Positions 1 through 8,508 of a stretch of DNA of 64,000 nucleotides are shown in pieces. The notes beneath the pieces were generated by a model. The model saw only the letters and a program-made list of their open reading frames with translations, ran no database searches and was not told the DNA's origin. Position 1 is the stretch's first letter. Every line of letters starts with the position of its first letter. The position numbers and the translations under genes are program-made. This stretch comes from Methyloversatilis universalis (lineage in GTDB: Bacteria; Pseudomonadota; Gammaproteobacteria; Methylococcales; Methylococcaceae), in the NCBI GenBank assembly GCA_020723665.1, contig DYIL01000010.1, positions 17,782 to 81,781 of the forward strand, written 5' to 3'.

Positions 1-279
1 ATAGTCCAAGTCACGAATCAAATCGGCCGTGGTATTGCCCACGACTTCCCCATGGGGAAGCGAACGCCCCGCGCCTCGCTGATCGACGAGAATGATCCGG
101 TACGTTTCGGGATTGAAAAACGAGCGATGGTAAGCCTTGCAACCGGAGCCCGGCCCACCGTGCAGGAACAAAACGGGCACTCCGGAGGGATTTCCGCATT
201 CTTCCACATAGACCCGGTGCTTATTCCGCTTGAATTGGTGAACTGCGTAGGGCTCGATTTCGGGATAAAGAATTCTCAT
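1..279 (-). CDS. pip: Proline iminopeptidase, N-terminal part (runs off window)
   Basis: Reading the minus strand from an ATG at 277-279 gives 93 residues of an alpha/beta-hydrolase. They contain the oxyanion-hole motif HGGPGSG, followed by FFNPETYRIILVDQRGAGRS, which is characteristic of proline iminopeptidases (family S33). These enzymes release N-terminal proline from peptides in the cytoplasm. The catalytic Ser, Asp and His lie downstream and are outside the window, so activity cannot be judged. The gene faces away from the rest of the window. Family assignment is firm from the motif pair; exact substrate is inference. Confidence 0.85.
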   Translation of the reverse strand, partial: MRILYPEIEPYAVHQFKRNKHRVYVEECGNPSGVPVLFLHGGPGSGCKAYHRSFFNPETYRIILVDQRGAGRSLPHGEVVGNTTADLIRDLDY

Positions 280-322
280 GATGGGCTCAGGCCGGACGGA
301 ACCTCGGACCTGACGTAACGGA

Positions 323-856
323 TCAACGGACCGACGGAGAGTTTAACAGCCAGTCCAGGACGCGGATGAAACCGAGAATGGCTCCGATCGAACCGATAAC
401 CCACAAGGTCTGGCGATGCATGGCGTTAACCAAGCGGATTTCCACTTCCTTGATGTCTTTGGTCAATTTAGCCTCGACCTCTCTGATCTCTTTGGTTAAT
501 CTGGCATCGACCTCCTTGATTTCCAGGGTTAACTTAGCCTCGACATCCCTGATCTCTTTGGTTAATCTGGCATCGACCTCCTTGATTTCCAAGCTTAACT
601 TAGCCTCGACCTCCCTGATCTCTTTGGTTAATCTGGCATCGACTTCCTTGATCTCCCGGCTCAGTTTAGCGTCGACTTCCCGAATTTCCTTTTGCAGGCG
701 CAATTCGGTCTCACGGACACCGCCCTGTGTCGCCACATCCTTCAAATCGGGATAACGCTCTTCCAGCGCCTCAAAAGCCTCGGCGATCAATTTGGCGCGG
801 GTTTTGTCTTCGCCGGCCTCTGTCAGTTGTTCGTAAAGTCTCAGCGCAATGCTCAT
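323..856 (-). CDS. Hendecad-repeat coiled-coil protein with C-terminal membrane anchor
   Basis: This is a 177-residue protein. Residues 1-45 form a charged helical head (MSIALRLYEQLTEAGEDKTR...). Residues ~50-140 consist of about eight consecutive 11-residue units alternating between the types AKLSLEIKEVD and ARLTKEIREVE. The C-terminus (~145-165) is a hydrophobic segment (TLWVIGSIGAILGFI), so the protein is probably a tail-anchored coiled coil. An 11-residue period points to a nearly straight or right-handed coiled coil. The DNA shows the same pattern as near-identical 66-base tandem units. It resembles the DUF1640/CCDC90-like coiled-coil proteins seen in many bacteria, but I know of no established function. 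The gene stands alone between pip and an outer-membrane protein. Confidence 0.7.
   Translation of the reverse strand: MSIALRLYEQLTEAGEDKTRAKLIAEAFEALEERYPDLKDVATQGGVRETELRLQKEIREVDAKLSREIKEVDARLTKEIREVEAKLSLEIKEVDARLTKEIRDVEAKLTLEIKEVDARLTKEIREVEAKLTKDIKEVEIRLVNAMHRQTLWVIGSIGAILGFIRVLDWLLNSPSVR
456..690. repeat. 66-base coding tandem repeats
   Basis: Blocks of the form 'ttggttaatctggcatcgac' followed by 'ctccttgatttcc' recur with a 66-base period inside the coiled-coil gene (on the minus strand two 11-residue units per block). Copies differ by only a few bases. This points to recent expansion or homogenisation by slippage or recombination. Confidence 0.75.
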
Positions 857-933
857 GCCGTATCCCGATACTGACCGTATCGGACAATTTTACACCAGCG
901 CCGAGAGTCGAGCCCATTTTCTGGGCAAGAAAG

Positions 934-957
934 AAGGGGGGATTCGCATCCCCCCTT
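934..957 (-). terminator. Rho-independent terminator of the outer-membrane protein gene
   Basis: A 10-bp perfect stem (AAGGGGGGAT / ATCCCCCCTT) closes a 4-base loop just downstream of the stop codon of the minus-strand gene at 979-1875. On the minus strand it is followed by a modest pyrimidine/T-rich stretch. Confidence 0.7.
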
Positions 958-978
958 TCTCTCGACTTGAAAGTGACT

Positions 979-1875
979 TTAGAAGCCGAAACCGAGATAA
1001 GCGCCGGTGGTGAAGCCGTCGGTATCGACCCCGTGCAATACCCCATCGCTAGTCTTGTATTTCAAATCATCACCCGTCCAGTGATAACGGAAATCGAGAC
1101 CTGCAAATAGATCTTTCCAGATGCGGTATTCTGCACCTGCGCCGACCATCAGGCCGGGATTCAACACCGTTACGCCACTGGACGGAGGGCTGATGACATG
1201 GATGCCAAGACCGAACGGAATAATCCAAGGCCTGAAATCTCCCAGATTGTTGAACTTGATTTTTGGCGCGGCAGTCAGAGTGAACTGCGTAATTTTGTTC
1301 CTAATTGTCCCGGTACCCAATAAAGCTCCACCTGCTGCATTAACCAAAGAGTTGGTACTAGTTCCAAAGTTCTTGTATTCGAACATGACTTCGCCATCTA
1401 CCGCGGCGATGTCAGTCAAACCCCATAGATCGTCCGTTAAACGATGGTCGAAACCGGCACCGACATACCAGCCTTCACCGTCTCTGTCCTCGGCTAATGG
1501 GGCGCCTGGAACTGCATCATGAGCAGTCAACAGTTCATTGCCACGCGCATGCTCCATCTTGGCATAACCGCCGCGGAAGAAGAGCAGGTCATGGTGCTCT
1601 TTCTCATGCTCCTCGGCTTCGACCAACTGTTGCTCGACCTTCTGTTGCTGCGCCTCTATCTTTTCGGCGTTGGATCTGGCTTCCGAGCGTGCCTTCGCCA
1701 GTTCCGAACGCAGTGCGCGCATCTCGTCTTCCATCATCTGCAAACGCCGCTCGATATCGGCCTGAGCGGACGTCCCCTTGTAGTGGCTTTCGGCCATTAC
1801 CTGTTGCGGAACCAGGCCGGCAACCGCGACAGCGGCGGTAACCATTGCTGCCATACCAGTCGATTTCTTGATCAT
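979..1875 (-). CDS. Outer-membrane beta-barrel protein with periplasmic coiled-coil
   Basis: I chose the ATG at 1873-1875 because a GAGGGGG ribosome-binding site precedes it and it opens directly into a signal peptide (MIKKSTGMAAMV..., cleavage likely after ...QQVMA, about residue 28). A longer frame upstream is open but has no signal sequence at its start. Residues ~35-85 are a heptad-rich coiled coil (IERRLQMMEDEMRALRSELA). The remainder has alternating aromatic and polar strands and ends in YLGFGF, the C-terminal aromatic typical of barrels inserted by the BAM complex. It is about 298 residues. It is probably a structural or porin-like protein; the substrate cannot be read from sequence. 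A terminator follows at 934-957. Confidence 0.65.
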   Translation of the reverse strand: MIKKSTGMAAMVTAAVAVAGLVPQQVMAESHYKGTSAQADIERRLQMMEDEMRALRSELAKARSEARSNAEKIEAQQQKVEQQLVEAEEHEKEHHDLLFFRGGYAKMEHARGNELLTAHDAVPGAPLAEDRDGEGWYVGAGFDHRLTDDLWGLTDIAAVDGEVMFEYKNFGTSTNSLVNAAGGALLGTGTIRNKITQFTLTAAPKIKFNNLGDFRPWIIPFGLGIHVISPPSSGVTVLNPGLMVGAGAEYRIWKDLFAGLDFRYHWTGDDLKYKTSDGVLHGVDTDGFTTGAYLGFGF

Positions 1876-1971
1876 TCTTATTCCCCCTCTCGTGCGAGTT
1901 GAACTTAAATCCGTTGCATGCCAGCAACAAAAAGTTGCATGTCGGCGCGATCCTAACAAAAAAATCTCCAT

Positions 1972-2304
1972 ACAACAATTAGTCTATTTCATTATTTTTT
2001 GCTAATCACCGCTGTTGACATAGTTGCTTTTTCCCAGGCTAGCAGGAATAGGCAAACTTGCGGTTATAATGGTGAGTTCGTCTGCAACGGACAGTTTGTG
2101 GGGCAAATTAAGGCCGTCGCTGTGCAACTCGGCAAATGCCGGGACGATCGTCTTTGCGCCAAGCGGACACCCGTCCCTTCTTGCTTTTTGCCTGCAGCGA
2201 ATCAATCCAGAGAGTTCAATGTATCGCCTGTTTTTATCGGGATGCGGCGGATTTTTCGGTCGAATGCAACATTCAATGATCCAAAACAAATTCAGAAATA
2301 CGAC
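1972..2304. other. Divergent intergenic region upstream of mcl
   Basis: This is a 333-base gap between the divergently transcribed barrel protein and malyl-CoA lyase. The left 60 bases are AT-rich. A TATAAT hexamer at 2065-2070 is the best -10 candidate for the mcl-mtkAB transcript, but no good -35 sits 17 bases upstream. TTGACA in the AT-rich part is not correctly spaced to it. It would leave a ~230-base 5' leader. No small ORF or recognised riboswitch is apparent. Confidence 0.35.
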
Positions 2305-3270
2305 ATGGCTGTAAAAAATCGATTACACCGTAGTGAGTTGGCTGTTCCCGGCAGCAATAAGCGCATGCTGGAAAAAGCGCCCGACTCCGGCGCCGACGTG
2401 GTCTTTCTCGATTTGGAAGACGCCGTCGCTCCGGACGATAAGGAGCAGGCGCGTGCCAACATCATCGAAGCGTTGACAACCTACGACTGGTCGAAATGCG
2501 CCGTCTCCATCCGAATCAACGGACTCGATACCCATTACGCCTACCGCGATCTCGTAGAAGTCGTCGAAGCCTGCGGCGACAAGCTCGACACCGTTCTGAT
2601 CCCGAAAGTGGGCAGCGCCGCCGATGTCTATTTCGTCGCGACCATGCTGTCCCAGATCGAAGCCTACAAAGGCTTCAAGCCCATCAATATCCATGTCTTG
2701 ATCGAAACCGCTTTGGGCATGGCGAACGTGGAAGAAATCGCGAGAGCCTGTCCCGAGCGCATGGAGGCCATGGTGTTCGGTGTGGCCGACTACGCCGCCT
2801 CGGTCCGTGCCCGCACCACGCAGATCGGCGGAGCCAATCCCGATTACGGCATGCTGACCGATCCCGACGAAAACGGTCGCCGTCATTTCCATTGGGGCGA
2901 TCAATGGCATTTCGGCCTTTCCCGTATGGTAGCCGCCTGCCGCGCCTACGGACTGCGCCCTATCGATGGCCCGTTCGGCGATTTCGGCGATCCGGAAGGT
3001 TACAAAGTTGCCGCACGTCGCGCCGCCGCCCTGGGCTGCGAAGGAAAATGGGCGATTCACCCATCCCAGGTCGCCCTGGCGAACGAAATCTTCACGCCTA
3101 CCGAAAAAGAAGTGAGTCGCGCTCGTCGGATCTTGGCGGAAATGGAAAAAGCGGCAAAGGAAGGCAAGGGTGCGGTCTCCCTGGACGGCCGCTTGATCGA
3201 CGCGGCCTCGATCCGTATGGCGGAAAACGTCGTCCGGCAGATCGAACAGATCGAAGCCCGGAAGTCGTAA
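2305..3270 (+). CDS. mcl: L-malyl-CoA lyase
   Basis: This 321-residue protein belongs to the HpcH/HpaI (citrate-lyase beta-like) family and cleaves (S)-malyl-CoA to acetyl-CoA and glyoxylate, a step of the serine cycle for formaldehyde-carbon assimilation. Visible features are the N-terminal RSELAVPGSNKRMLEKA, the FLDLEDAVAP strand, the metal-ligand region IHVLIETALGMANVEEIA with the conserved Glu, and FGVADYAASVRAR. I chose the start at 2305 (MAVKNRLHRSELAVPG) because family members begin there. The frame stays open upstream but shows no similarity. mtkA and mtkB follow on the same strand, which supports malyl-CoA lyase over other citrate-lyase-like enzymes, since they make its substrate. 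Confidence 0.92.
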   Translation: MAVKNRLHRSELAVPGSNKRMLEKAPDSGADVVFLDLEDAVAPDDKEQARANIIEALTTYDWSKCAVSIRINGLDTHYAYRDLVEVVEACGDKLDTVLIPKVGSAADVYFVATMLSQIEAYKGFKPINIHVLIETALGMANVEEIARACPERMEAMVFGVADYAASVRARTTQIGGANPDYGMLTDPDENGRRHFHWGDQWHFGLSRMVAACRAYGLRPIDGPFGDFGDPEGYKVAARRAAALGCEGKWAIHPSQVALANEIFTPTEKEVSRARRILAEMEKAAKEGKGAVSLDGRLIDAASIRMAENVVRQIEQIEARKS

Positions 3271-3286
3271 AGGTGCCTCTTAAGAA

Positions 3287-3314
3287 TGGGTTATCTTTGG
3301 TTAAGATGAACCCA
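3287..3314 (+). promoter_or_regulatory. Intercistronic hairpin between mcl and mtkA
   Basis: The inverted repeat TGGGTT...AACCCA, with inner TCTT/AAGA pairing, forms a hairpin in the 169-base gap. No T-run follows, so partial termination or transcript processing is more likely than full termination. Inference from sequence only. Confidence 0.35.
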
Positions 3315-3439
3315 CGAAAAGGTTCCGCGGCTAAAGTGACCGTTGCGATCGAAAAACCCAACAAACCCGCGATGTAACGATGATTGTCGTCCTTCATAAA
3401 CCCAGTCCGACCTACATTGACTAGAGAGGAAAGCAAGCA

Positions 3440-4609
3440 GTGAACATCCATGAATATCAAGCGAAGGAATTGCTGAAATCATATGGTGTGCCGGTTCCCG
3501 TTGGCGGCGTCGCCTATTCCGACCAGCAGGCGGCCCAAGTGGCCGAAGAAATCGGCGGCAATAAGTGGGTCGTTAAAGCACAGATTCATGCCGGTGGCCG
3601 CGGCAAAGCGGGCGGCGTAAAAGTCGTCGGATCCATCGAGGAAGTACAAAAAACCGCCGATGCCATGATCGGCACCCACCTGGTCACCCATCAGACCGGC
3701 CCCGAAGGCTCCATCGTCCAGCGCGTCTGGATCGAACAGGCCAGCGAGATCAAAAAGGAATTCTATCTGGGATTCGTAATCGACCGCGGCTCCCAGCGCA
3801 TCACGATCATCGCCTCCGGCGAAGGCGGCATGGATATCGAAGAGGTCGCAAAACAGGCTCCCGAGAAAATCGTCAAGGAAGTCATCGACCCGGCGATCGG
3901 CCTACTGGATTTCCAATGCCGCAAAGTCGCCACCGCCATCGGGCTCAAGGGTAATCTGATGCCGCAGGCGGTCAAGCTGATGAAAGCAGTCTACCGCTGC
4001 ATGCGCGACAAGGACGCCCTGCAAGCGGAAATCAACCCCCTGGCCATCGTCGGGAACGGCGCCGACAAACTGATGGTGTTGGACGCCAAATTCAGCTTCG
4101 ACGACAACGCTCTCTACCGCCAGAAAGCCATCACCGAGATGCGCGACCTGGCCGAGGAAGACCCGAAAGAAGTCGAAGCTTCCGGCCACGGCCTCAACTA
4201 CATCGCCCTCGACGGCAACATCGGCTGCATCGTCAACGGCGCCGGCCTCGCCATGGCGTCTCTGGACGCCATTACCCTGCACGGCGGACGCCCCGCCAAC
4301 TTCCTCGATGTCGGCGGCGGCGCCTCTCCCGAAAAGGTCACCAACGCCTGCCGTATCGTGCTGGAAGATCCGAACGTCAAGTGCATCCTGGTCAACATTT
4401 TCGCGGGCATCAACCGCTGCGACTGGATCGCCAAAGGTTTGATCCAGGCCTGCAACAGCCTCCAAATCAAGGTTCCGCTGATCGTGCGCCTAGCCGGCAC
4501 CAATGTCGAAGAAGGCCGCAAGATCCTGGCGGAATCCGGCCTCTCCTTCATTACCGCGGAAAATCTGGACGACGCCGCCGCCAAAGCGGTCGCAACGGTG
4601 AGAGGATAA
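3440..4609 (+). CDS. mtkA: Malate-CoA ligase (malate thiokinase) beta subunit
   Basis: This is a 389-residue ATP-grasp protein homologous to succinyl-CoA synthetase beta. With MtkB it converts malate, CoA and ATP to malyl-CoA, feeding malyl-CoA lyase. The start is a GTG at 3440 with a good site (AGAGGAAAG) upstream, giving the family N-terminus MNIHEYQAKELLKSYGVPVP. Further family marks are the nucleotide-binding GGRGKAGGVKV, the acidic pair in ALQAEINPLAI, VLDAKFSFDDNA, and the CoA-side loop FLDVGGGASPEKV. The position directly after mcl and 6 bases before mtkB is the reason to prefer malate over succinate as substrate. SucC is very similar and cannot be ruled out by motif alone. Confidence 0.88.
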   Translation: MNIHEYQAKELLKSYGVPVPVGGVAYSDQQAAQVAEEIGGNKWVVKAQIHAGGRGKAGGVKVVGSIEEVQKTADAMIGTHLVTHQTGPEGSIVQRVWIEQASEIKKEFYLGFVIDRGSQRITIIASGEGGMDIEEVAKQAPEKIVKEVIDPAIGLLDFQCRKVATAIGLKGNLMPQAVKLMKAVYRCMRDKDALQAEINPLAIVGNGADKLMVLDAKFSFDDNALYRQKAITEMRDLAEEDPKEVEASGHGLNYIALDGNIGCIVNGAGLAMASLDAITLHGGRPANFLDVGGGASPEKVTNACRIVLEDPNVKCILVNIFAGINRCDWIAKGLIQACNSLQIKVPLIVRLAGTNVEEGRKILAESGLSFITAENLDDAAAKAVATVRG

Positions 4610-4615
4610 GCATCC

Positions 4616-5506
4616 ATGAGCGTATTCGTTAGCAAAAACTCCAGGGTCATCTTTCAGGGCTTCACCGGCGAACACGCCACCTTTCACGCCGAGGACGCGA
4701 TGAAAATCGGCACCAATGTCGTCGGCGGCGTCACGCCCGGCAAAGGCGGCACCACTCATTTGGGGCTGCCGGTATTCGACACCGTGGCCGAGGCCGTCGC
4801 CGCCACCGGTGCGGATGTATCCGCCGTATTCGTGCCTCCGCCGTTCAGCGCCGACGCCTTGATGGAAGCTATCGACGCCGGGATCAAAGTGGCAGTCACC
4901 ATCGCCGACGGCGTGCCCGTGCACGACATGATCCGCCTGCAGCGCTTCCGGACCGGCAAGGATACGATCATCGTCGGTCCCAACACCCCCGGTATCATCA
5001 CGCCGGGTGAATGCAAGGTCGGCATCATGCCTGCGCACATTTACAAGAAAGGCAATGTCGGCATCGTCTCCCGTTCGGGAACGCTCAACTACGAGGCGAC
5101 CGAGCAAATGGCTGCGCTGGGGCTGGGCATCAGCACCTCGGTCGGCATCGGCGGCGACCCGATAAACGGAACGGACTTCACGACCGTGCTGCGCGCTTTC
5201 GAAGCCGACCCCGAAACCGAAATCGTGGTCATGATCGGCGAAATCGGCGGTCCTCAGGAAGTGGCGGCGGCTCGCTGGGCAAAGGAAAACATGAAAAAGC
5301 CCGTCGTCGGCTTCGTAGCCGGCATCTCCGCCCCCACGGGCCGACGCATGGGCCATGCCGGGGCCATCATTTCCAACGAGGACGACACGGCCGGTGCCAA
5401 GATGGACGCCATGGAAGCACTGGGCCTCTATGTCGCCCGAAATCCGGCCCACATCGGCCAAACCGTATTGCGCGCGATGAAGGAAAATGGCATTGCGATA
5501 AAATAA
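4616..5506 (+). CDS. mtkB: Malate-CoA ligase (malate thiokinase) alpha subunit
   Basis: This is a 296-residue partner of MtkA, homologous to SucD. It has an N-terminal CoA-binding Rossmann domain ([25 protein letters not shown]), the [19 protein letters not shown] segment, the [10 protein letters not shown] strand, and the phosphohistidine loop [10 protein letters not shown] with His247, which carries the phosphoryl group during catalysis. The length is normal for the family. It is probably translationally coupled to mtkA (6-base gap). A strong terminator follows, so mcl-mtkA-mtkB looks like one transcription unit. Confidence 0.9.
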   Translation: MSVFVSKNSRVIFQGFTGEHATFHAEDAMKIGTNVVGGVTPGKGGTTHLGLPVFDTVAEAVAATGADVSAVFVPPPFSADALMEAIDAGIKVAVTIADGVPVHDMIRLQRFRTGKDTIIVGPNTPGIITPGECKVGIMPAHIYKKGNVGIVSRSGTLNYEATEQMAALGLGISTSVGIGGDPINGTDFTTVLRAFEADPETEIVVMIGEIGGPQEVAAARWAKENMKKPVVGFVAGISAPTGRRMGHAGAIISNEDDTAGAKMDAMEALGLYVARNPAHIGQTVLRAMKENGIAIK

Positions 5507-5533
5507 GCCGTTGTCGGCTTACTGTGGCCTATC

Positions 5534-5565
5534 AAAGCCGTTGGTTCCGCACCAGCGGCTTTTTT
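5534..5565 (+). terminator. Rho-independent terminator after mtkB
   Basis: A 12-bp stem (AAAGCCGTTGGT pairing with ACCAGCGGCTTT, one G-T wobble) and a 5-base loop are followed directly by a T-run at 5559-5565. It separates the serine-cycle unit from the rhodanese gene. Confidence 0.85.
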
Positions 5566-5577
5566 GCGGGTAGAAAC

Positions 5578-5898
5578 ATGCGCGATATCTCTCCCTCCGA
5601 ACTTCAAAGCTCTTTCGAAACCGCCAATCCCAAGCCTTTGCTGCTCGACGTGCGCGAACCGCAAGAGTACGCCCATTGTCACATCGAGGGCAGCCTGCAC
5701 ATTCCCATGAACGATATTCCGTCCCGGCTCGCCGAACTCGATCGGGAACGGGAGATCGTCGTTATCTGCCAGCACGGCATGCGCAGCCGCATGGTGGGCG
5801 ATTACCTCGAGCGCCGAGGTTTCGGCAAAATCGTCAATCTGCGGGGCGGCATCGATGCCTGGGTCCTGGAAATCGAACCCAGCATGCCGAGATATTGA
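5578..5898 (+). CDS. Rhodanese-like sulfurtransferase, single domain
   Basis: A 106-residue single rhodanese domain (GlpE/PspE type). It shows [24 protein letters not shown], the active-site loop VICQHGMRS with the catalytic Cys carrying persulfide, and the closing NLRGGIDAW. The start ATG at 5578 lies just after the mtkB terminator. The frame continues upstream but only through mtkB on another frame. dtd begins 2 bases downstream, so the two are probably co-translated. The physiological acceptor is unknown. Activity is inferred from the intact Cys loop. Confidence 0.85.
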   Translation: MRDISPSELQSSFETANPKPLLLDVREPQEYAHCHIEGSLHIPMNDIPSRLAELDREREIVVICQHGMRSRMVGDYLERRGFGKIVNLRGGIDAWVLEIEPSMPRY

Positions 5899-5900
5899 TC

Positions 5901-6356
5901 GTGATCGCCGTCATTCAGCGAGTGTCGCGGGCCGAGGTGACCGTGGCGGGCGAAAGCGTCGGGAAAATCGGGCAGGGGATACTCGTCTTGGTCGCAGTCG
6001 AGCGGGGCGACACCGAAGCTCAAGCGGACCGGCTGGCCGAGCGTATTCTGGGTTATCGGATCTTCGCCGATGGTGAGGACAAGATGAATCTGAACGTCAT
6101 GGACGTGAACGGCGGAGTCTTGCTGGTCTCCCAGTTCACGCTTGCGGCCGATACTCGAAGGGGGATGCGTCCGAGCTTCACTCCCGCCGCCGATCCTGAG
6201 ACCGGAAAACGGCTGTTCGATTATTTTGTCGAAAAGGCGCGGGCCCGCCACTCGCCCGTGGAAACCGGACGCTTCGGCGCCAATATGCAGATCGAACTCG
6301 TCAATGACGGACCGGTGACTTTCATACTAAGCGTACCACCGGCCAATACCGAGTGA
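5901..6356 (+). CDS. dtd: D-aminoacyl-tRNA deacylase
   Basis: A 151-residue DTD-family enzyme that hydrolyses D-aminoacyl-tRNAs in the cytoplasm. It has both active-site motifs: SQFTL (in [11 protein letters not shown]) and NxGPVT (VNDGPVTF). The start is a GTG at 5901, giving the family N-terminus (M)[14 protein letters not shown]. It lies 2 bases after the rhodanese stop. Length and motifs are complete. Confidence 0.93.
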   Translation: MIAVIQRVSRAEVTVAGESVGKIGQGILVLVAVERGDTEAQADRLAERILGYRIFADGEDKMNLNVMDVNGGVLLVSQFTLAADTRRGMRPSFTPAADPETGKRLFDYFVEKARARHSPVETGRFGANMQIELVNDGPVTFILSVPPANTE

Positions 6357-6661
6357 CAGCGGTTTCGTAGGGTGGATTAGACGCGCGTACCCACTGAGCT
6401 ACAAGTTTCCCGTACGCTTCGTGCGCGTCGTAACCCACCAAGGCGGCATTGACGTCCCATTTCGGTAGGTTACGGTGCGCATCCAACTTAGCGGTAAACG
6501 GAAAGGCGCTCCTCATGCGCACCTAATTCCATTTTCGAACAAAAAGAAAATTTCTTTAATGGTGGGCCGGGATAAGCCTGTCTTGAGCAACGTCGAAGGG
6601 CTTATTCCGGCCTACAACGTTTTCCTTATTGATTGAGAAATGGAATAACCCACCCTACCTT
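6357..6661. repeat. Intergenic REP-like and dispersed repeats
   Basis: This 305-base gap holds no gene. It contains REP-like inverted copies of GTAGGGTGG / AACCCACC around 6368-6445 and again near 6648. At ~6575-6650 is a second element (aagcctgtcttgagcaacg, then cttattccggcctac, then gattgagaaatggaa). The second element recurs with the same order of parts at 22240-22316, and a shorter relative is at 13343-13390. Such elements often sit at 3' ends of convergent genes, as here (dtd and the L,D-transpeptidase). Confidence 0.65.
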
Positions 6662-7165
6662 CTACGGTTCGATCAATACCTGCGTTCCCACATCCACCCG
6701 ATCGAACAATTCGGCTACGTCCGAACTTTTCATGCGGATACAGCCATGGGAAGCGGGTTCGCCGGTGACGCCTCCATCGGGGCTGCCGTGAATGTAGATA
6801 TAGCGCCAGGTCGTATCCACCTCCCCGTAGCGGTTGAAACCGGGCTCCAGGCCGCCCAGCCACAGAATTCGGGTGAGTATCCAATCCCGGTCTGGAAATT
6901 GGGCTTCGAGTGCGGCATCGTAGATTTCGCCGGTCGGACGGCGCCCCTTGAACACCGTGCCGAGAGGGAGTCCCGCCCCGATCTTGGCGCGAATGCGATG
7001 CCATCCGCGCGGCGTGCAGCCACTGCCCATGCGCTCGCCGGGACCGTTCTTGGCGGTGGACACGGGCCAGGTCCGAACCACCTGGCCGGCCTCGACGAGA
7101 TCGAGTTCCTGGCGGGGAATACTGACCCGGAGATAGCGCAGCGGTGCGGGACAATCGCTCTCCAC
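6662..7165 (-). CDS. L,D-transpeptidase (YkuD domain)
   Basis: A 167-residue protein that is almost entirely a YkuD catalytic domain. These enzymes form 3-3 peptidoglycan cross-links or attach lipoproteins. Key residues are visible in YIYIHGSP...GEPASHGCIRM, with the catalytic Cys in SHGCIRM and the preceding His. No signal peptide or LysM domain is seen at this start, so it may be exported by another route, or the true start may lie elsewhere. It begins 7 bases after the rlmD stop, suggesting a cysM-rlmD-L,D-transpeptidase unit. Confidence 0.85.
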   Translation of the reverse strand: MESDCPAPLRYLRVSIPRQELDLVEAGQVVRTWPVSTAKNGPGERMGSGCTPRGWHRIRAKIGAGLPLGTVFKGRRPTGEIYDAALEAQFPDRDWILTRILWLGGLEPGFNRYGEVDTTWRYIYIHGSPDGGVTGEPASHGCIRMKSSDVAELFDRVDVGTQVLIEP

Positions 7166-7171
7166 CGCACC

Positions 7172-8506
7172 CTACGCCTTCTCGAACAGCGCGACGGATT
7201 CGACATGGGCCGTCTGCGGAAACATGTCCATGACGCCTGCGCGAATCAGACGATAGCCGTGCCGATGAACCAAAATGCCGGCATCCCGGGCCAAAGTGGA
7301 CGGATTGCACGAAACATAAACGATGCGGCTCGCCCCCCAGCGCGGTACATAGGACAAGACGTCTTCGGCACCGGCACGGGAGGGATCGAGCAGAATCTTG
7401 TCGTATCGCCGATGCGCCCAAGCCGCATCCTTCAAATCCTGACTCAGATCGGCGATATGCCACTCGACGTTGCCCAAACCGTTGGCTGCCGCGTTCTGGC
7501 AGGCACGCTCCACCGATTCGGGGCTGCCTTCAACACCGACGACATGCTGTGCGCGCTTCGCGATCGGCAGCGTAAAATTACCGATCCCGCAAAAGAGATC
7601 GAGCACCGCATCGCACGGCGCCGGATCGAGCACGTCCATCACGCGATCCACCATCTTGCGGTTGATGTCGACGTTGACTTGGGTGAAGTCGGTGGGCTTG
7701 AACCGAAATTCGATACCCTGGTTCACCAGCGCATAGCTCAGCATCGGCGGGTTCTCGGGATGAAGCGGCATAATCGAATCGGGGCCCTGCCGCTGTAGAT
7801 AGATATCGAAGCCGAAGCGCACGCCGAATGCCACCAATTTTTCCAGATCGTCCGGCGATGCGTCCTCGAGGATACGAAACACCAGGGCGGCACGTTCGTC
7901 GCCCACCGCGACCTCGATCTGCGGCAGCCGATCCTTGATTCTCAACGAGCCTATCAATTGGGACAAATCCTGAAGCCGCTCGCCCATTTTCGGGTGCAGC
8001 ACGGGGCAGAACGCCAGATCGGTGATGAAGGGACTCGAACGCTCGCGAAAGCCAACCAGTACCCGCCCTTTCTTCGGCACCCATTTCACGCCGAGACGCG
8101 CTTTACGACGATACCCCCAATGGGGACCGATCAACGGCGGCCATAACGCCACCTCGTCGATTTGGCCTATGCGCCGGAACTGATCCAGCAAAAGCTTCTG
8201 CTTTTCCTCGATCTGCGCCGCGTCGGTCAGATGCTGGAAGCTGCAACCGCCGCAAACGCCGAAACTCGGACAGCGCGGCTGAACCCGCCCCGGCGCCGGC
8301 GTCACGACCTCTTCAACTTTGCCCTCGGCATAATCGCGGCGAACCGACGTATAGACGAAGGTCACGTCTTCACCCGGCAACGCGCCGTCGATGAATACGG
8401 CCTTGCCGTCGACGCGGGCGACGCCGCGCCCGTCGTGAGCGAACGATTCGATATGCGCAGGGAAAGCTTCCTGGGGAAGCGATTTCTTGCGTGCTCTCGC
8501 CGCCAT
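7172..8506 (-). CDS. rlmD: 23S rRNA (uracil1939-C5)-methyltransferase
   Basis: A 444-residue SAM-dependent RNA methyltransferase. An N-terminal TRAM domain is followed by a 4Fe-4S ligand set (C79, C85, C88 in RCPSFGVCGGC, and a fourth Cys in DLAFCPVL). The Rossmann motif is LDLFCGIGNFTLP and the catalytic Cys is in YVSCNPSTLARD. I prefer the ATG at 8506 (MAARARKK) over an in-frame TTG two codons earlier. It begins just past the cysM stop (8509-8511). Homology to RlmD (RumA) rather than RlmC or TrmA rests on the TRAM domain plus the Fe-S cluster. Confidence 0.92.
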   Translation of the reverse strand: MAARARKKSLPQEAFPAHIESFAHDGRGVARVDGKAVFIDGALPGEDVTFVYTSVRRDYAEGKVEEVVTPAPGRVQPRCPSFGVCGGCSFQHLTDAAQIEEKQKLLLDQFRRIGQIDEVALWPPLIGPHWGYRRKARLGVKWVPKKGRVLVGFRERSSPFITDLAFCPVLHPKMGERLQDLSQLIGSLRIKDRLPQIEVAVGDERAALVFRILEDASPDDLEKLVAFGVRFGFDIYLQRQGPDSIMPLHPENPPMLSYALVNQGIEFRFKPTDFTQVNVDINRKMVDRVMDVLDPAPCDAVLDLFCGIGNFTLPIAKRAQHVVGVEGSPESVERACQNAAANGLGNVEWHIADLSQDLKDAAWAHRRYDKILLDPSRAGAEDVLSYVPRWGASRIVYVSCNPSTLARDAGILVHRHGYRLIRAGVMDMFPQTAHVESVALFEKA

Positions 8507-8508
8507 GG

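Noticed and set aside
6368..6445. Possible tRNA (minus strand GTAGCTCAGTGGGTA resembles a D-arm)
   Set aside because: No anticodon or T-arm and no acceptor pairing; the flanking AACCCACC / GTAGGGTGG pair identifies a REP-like repeat.
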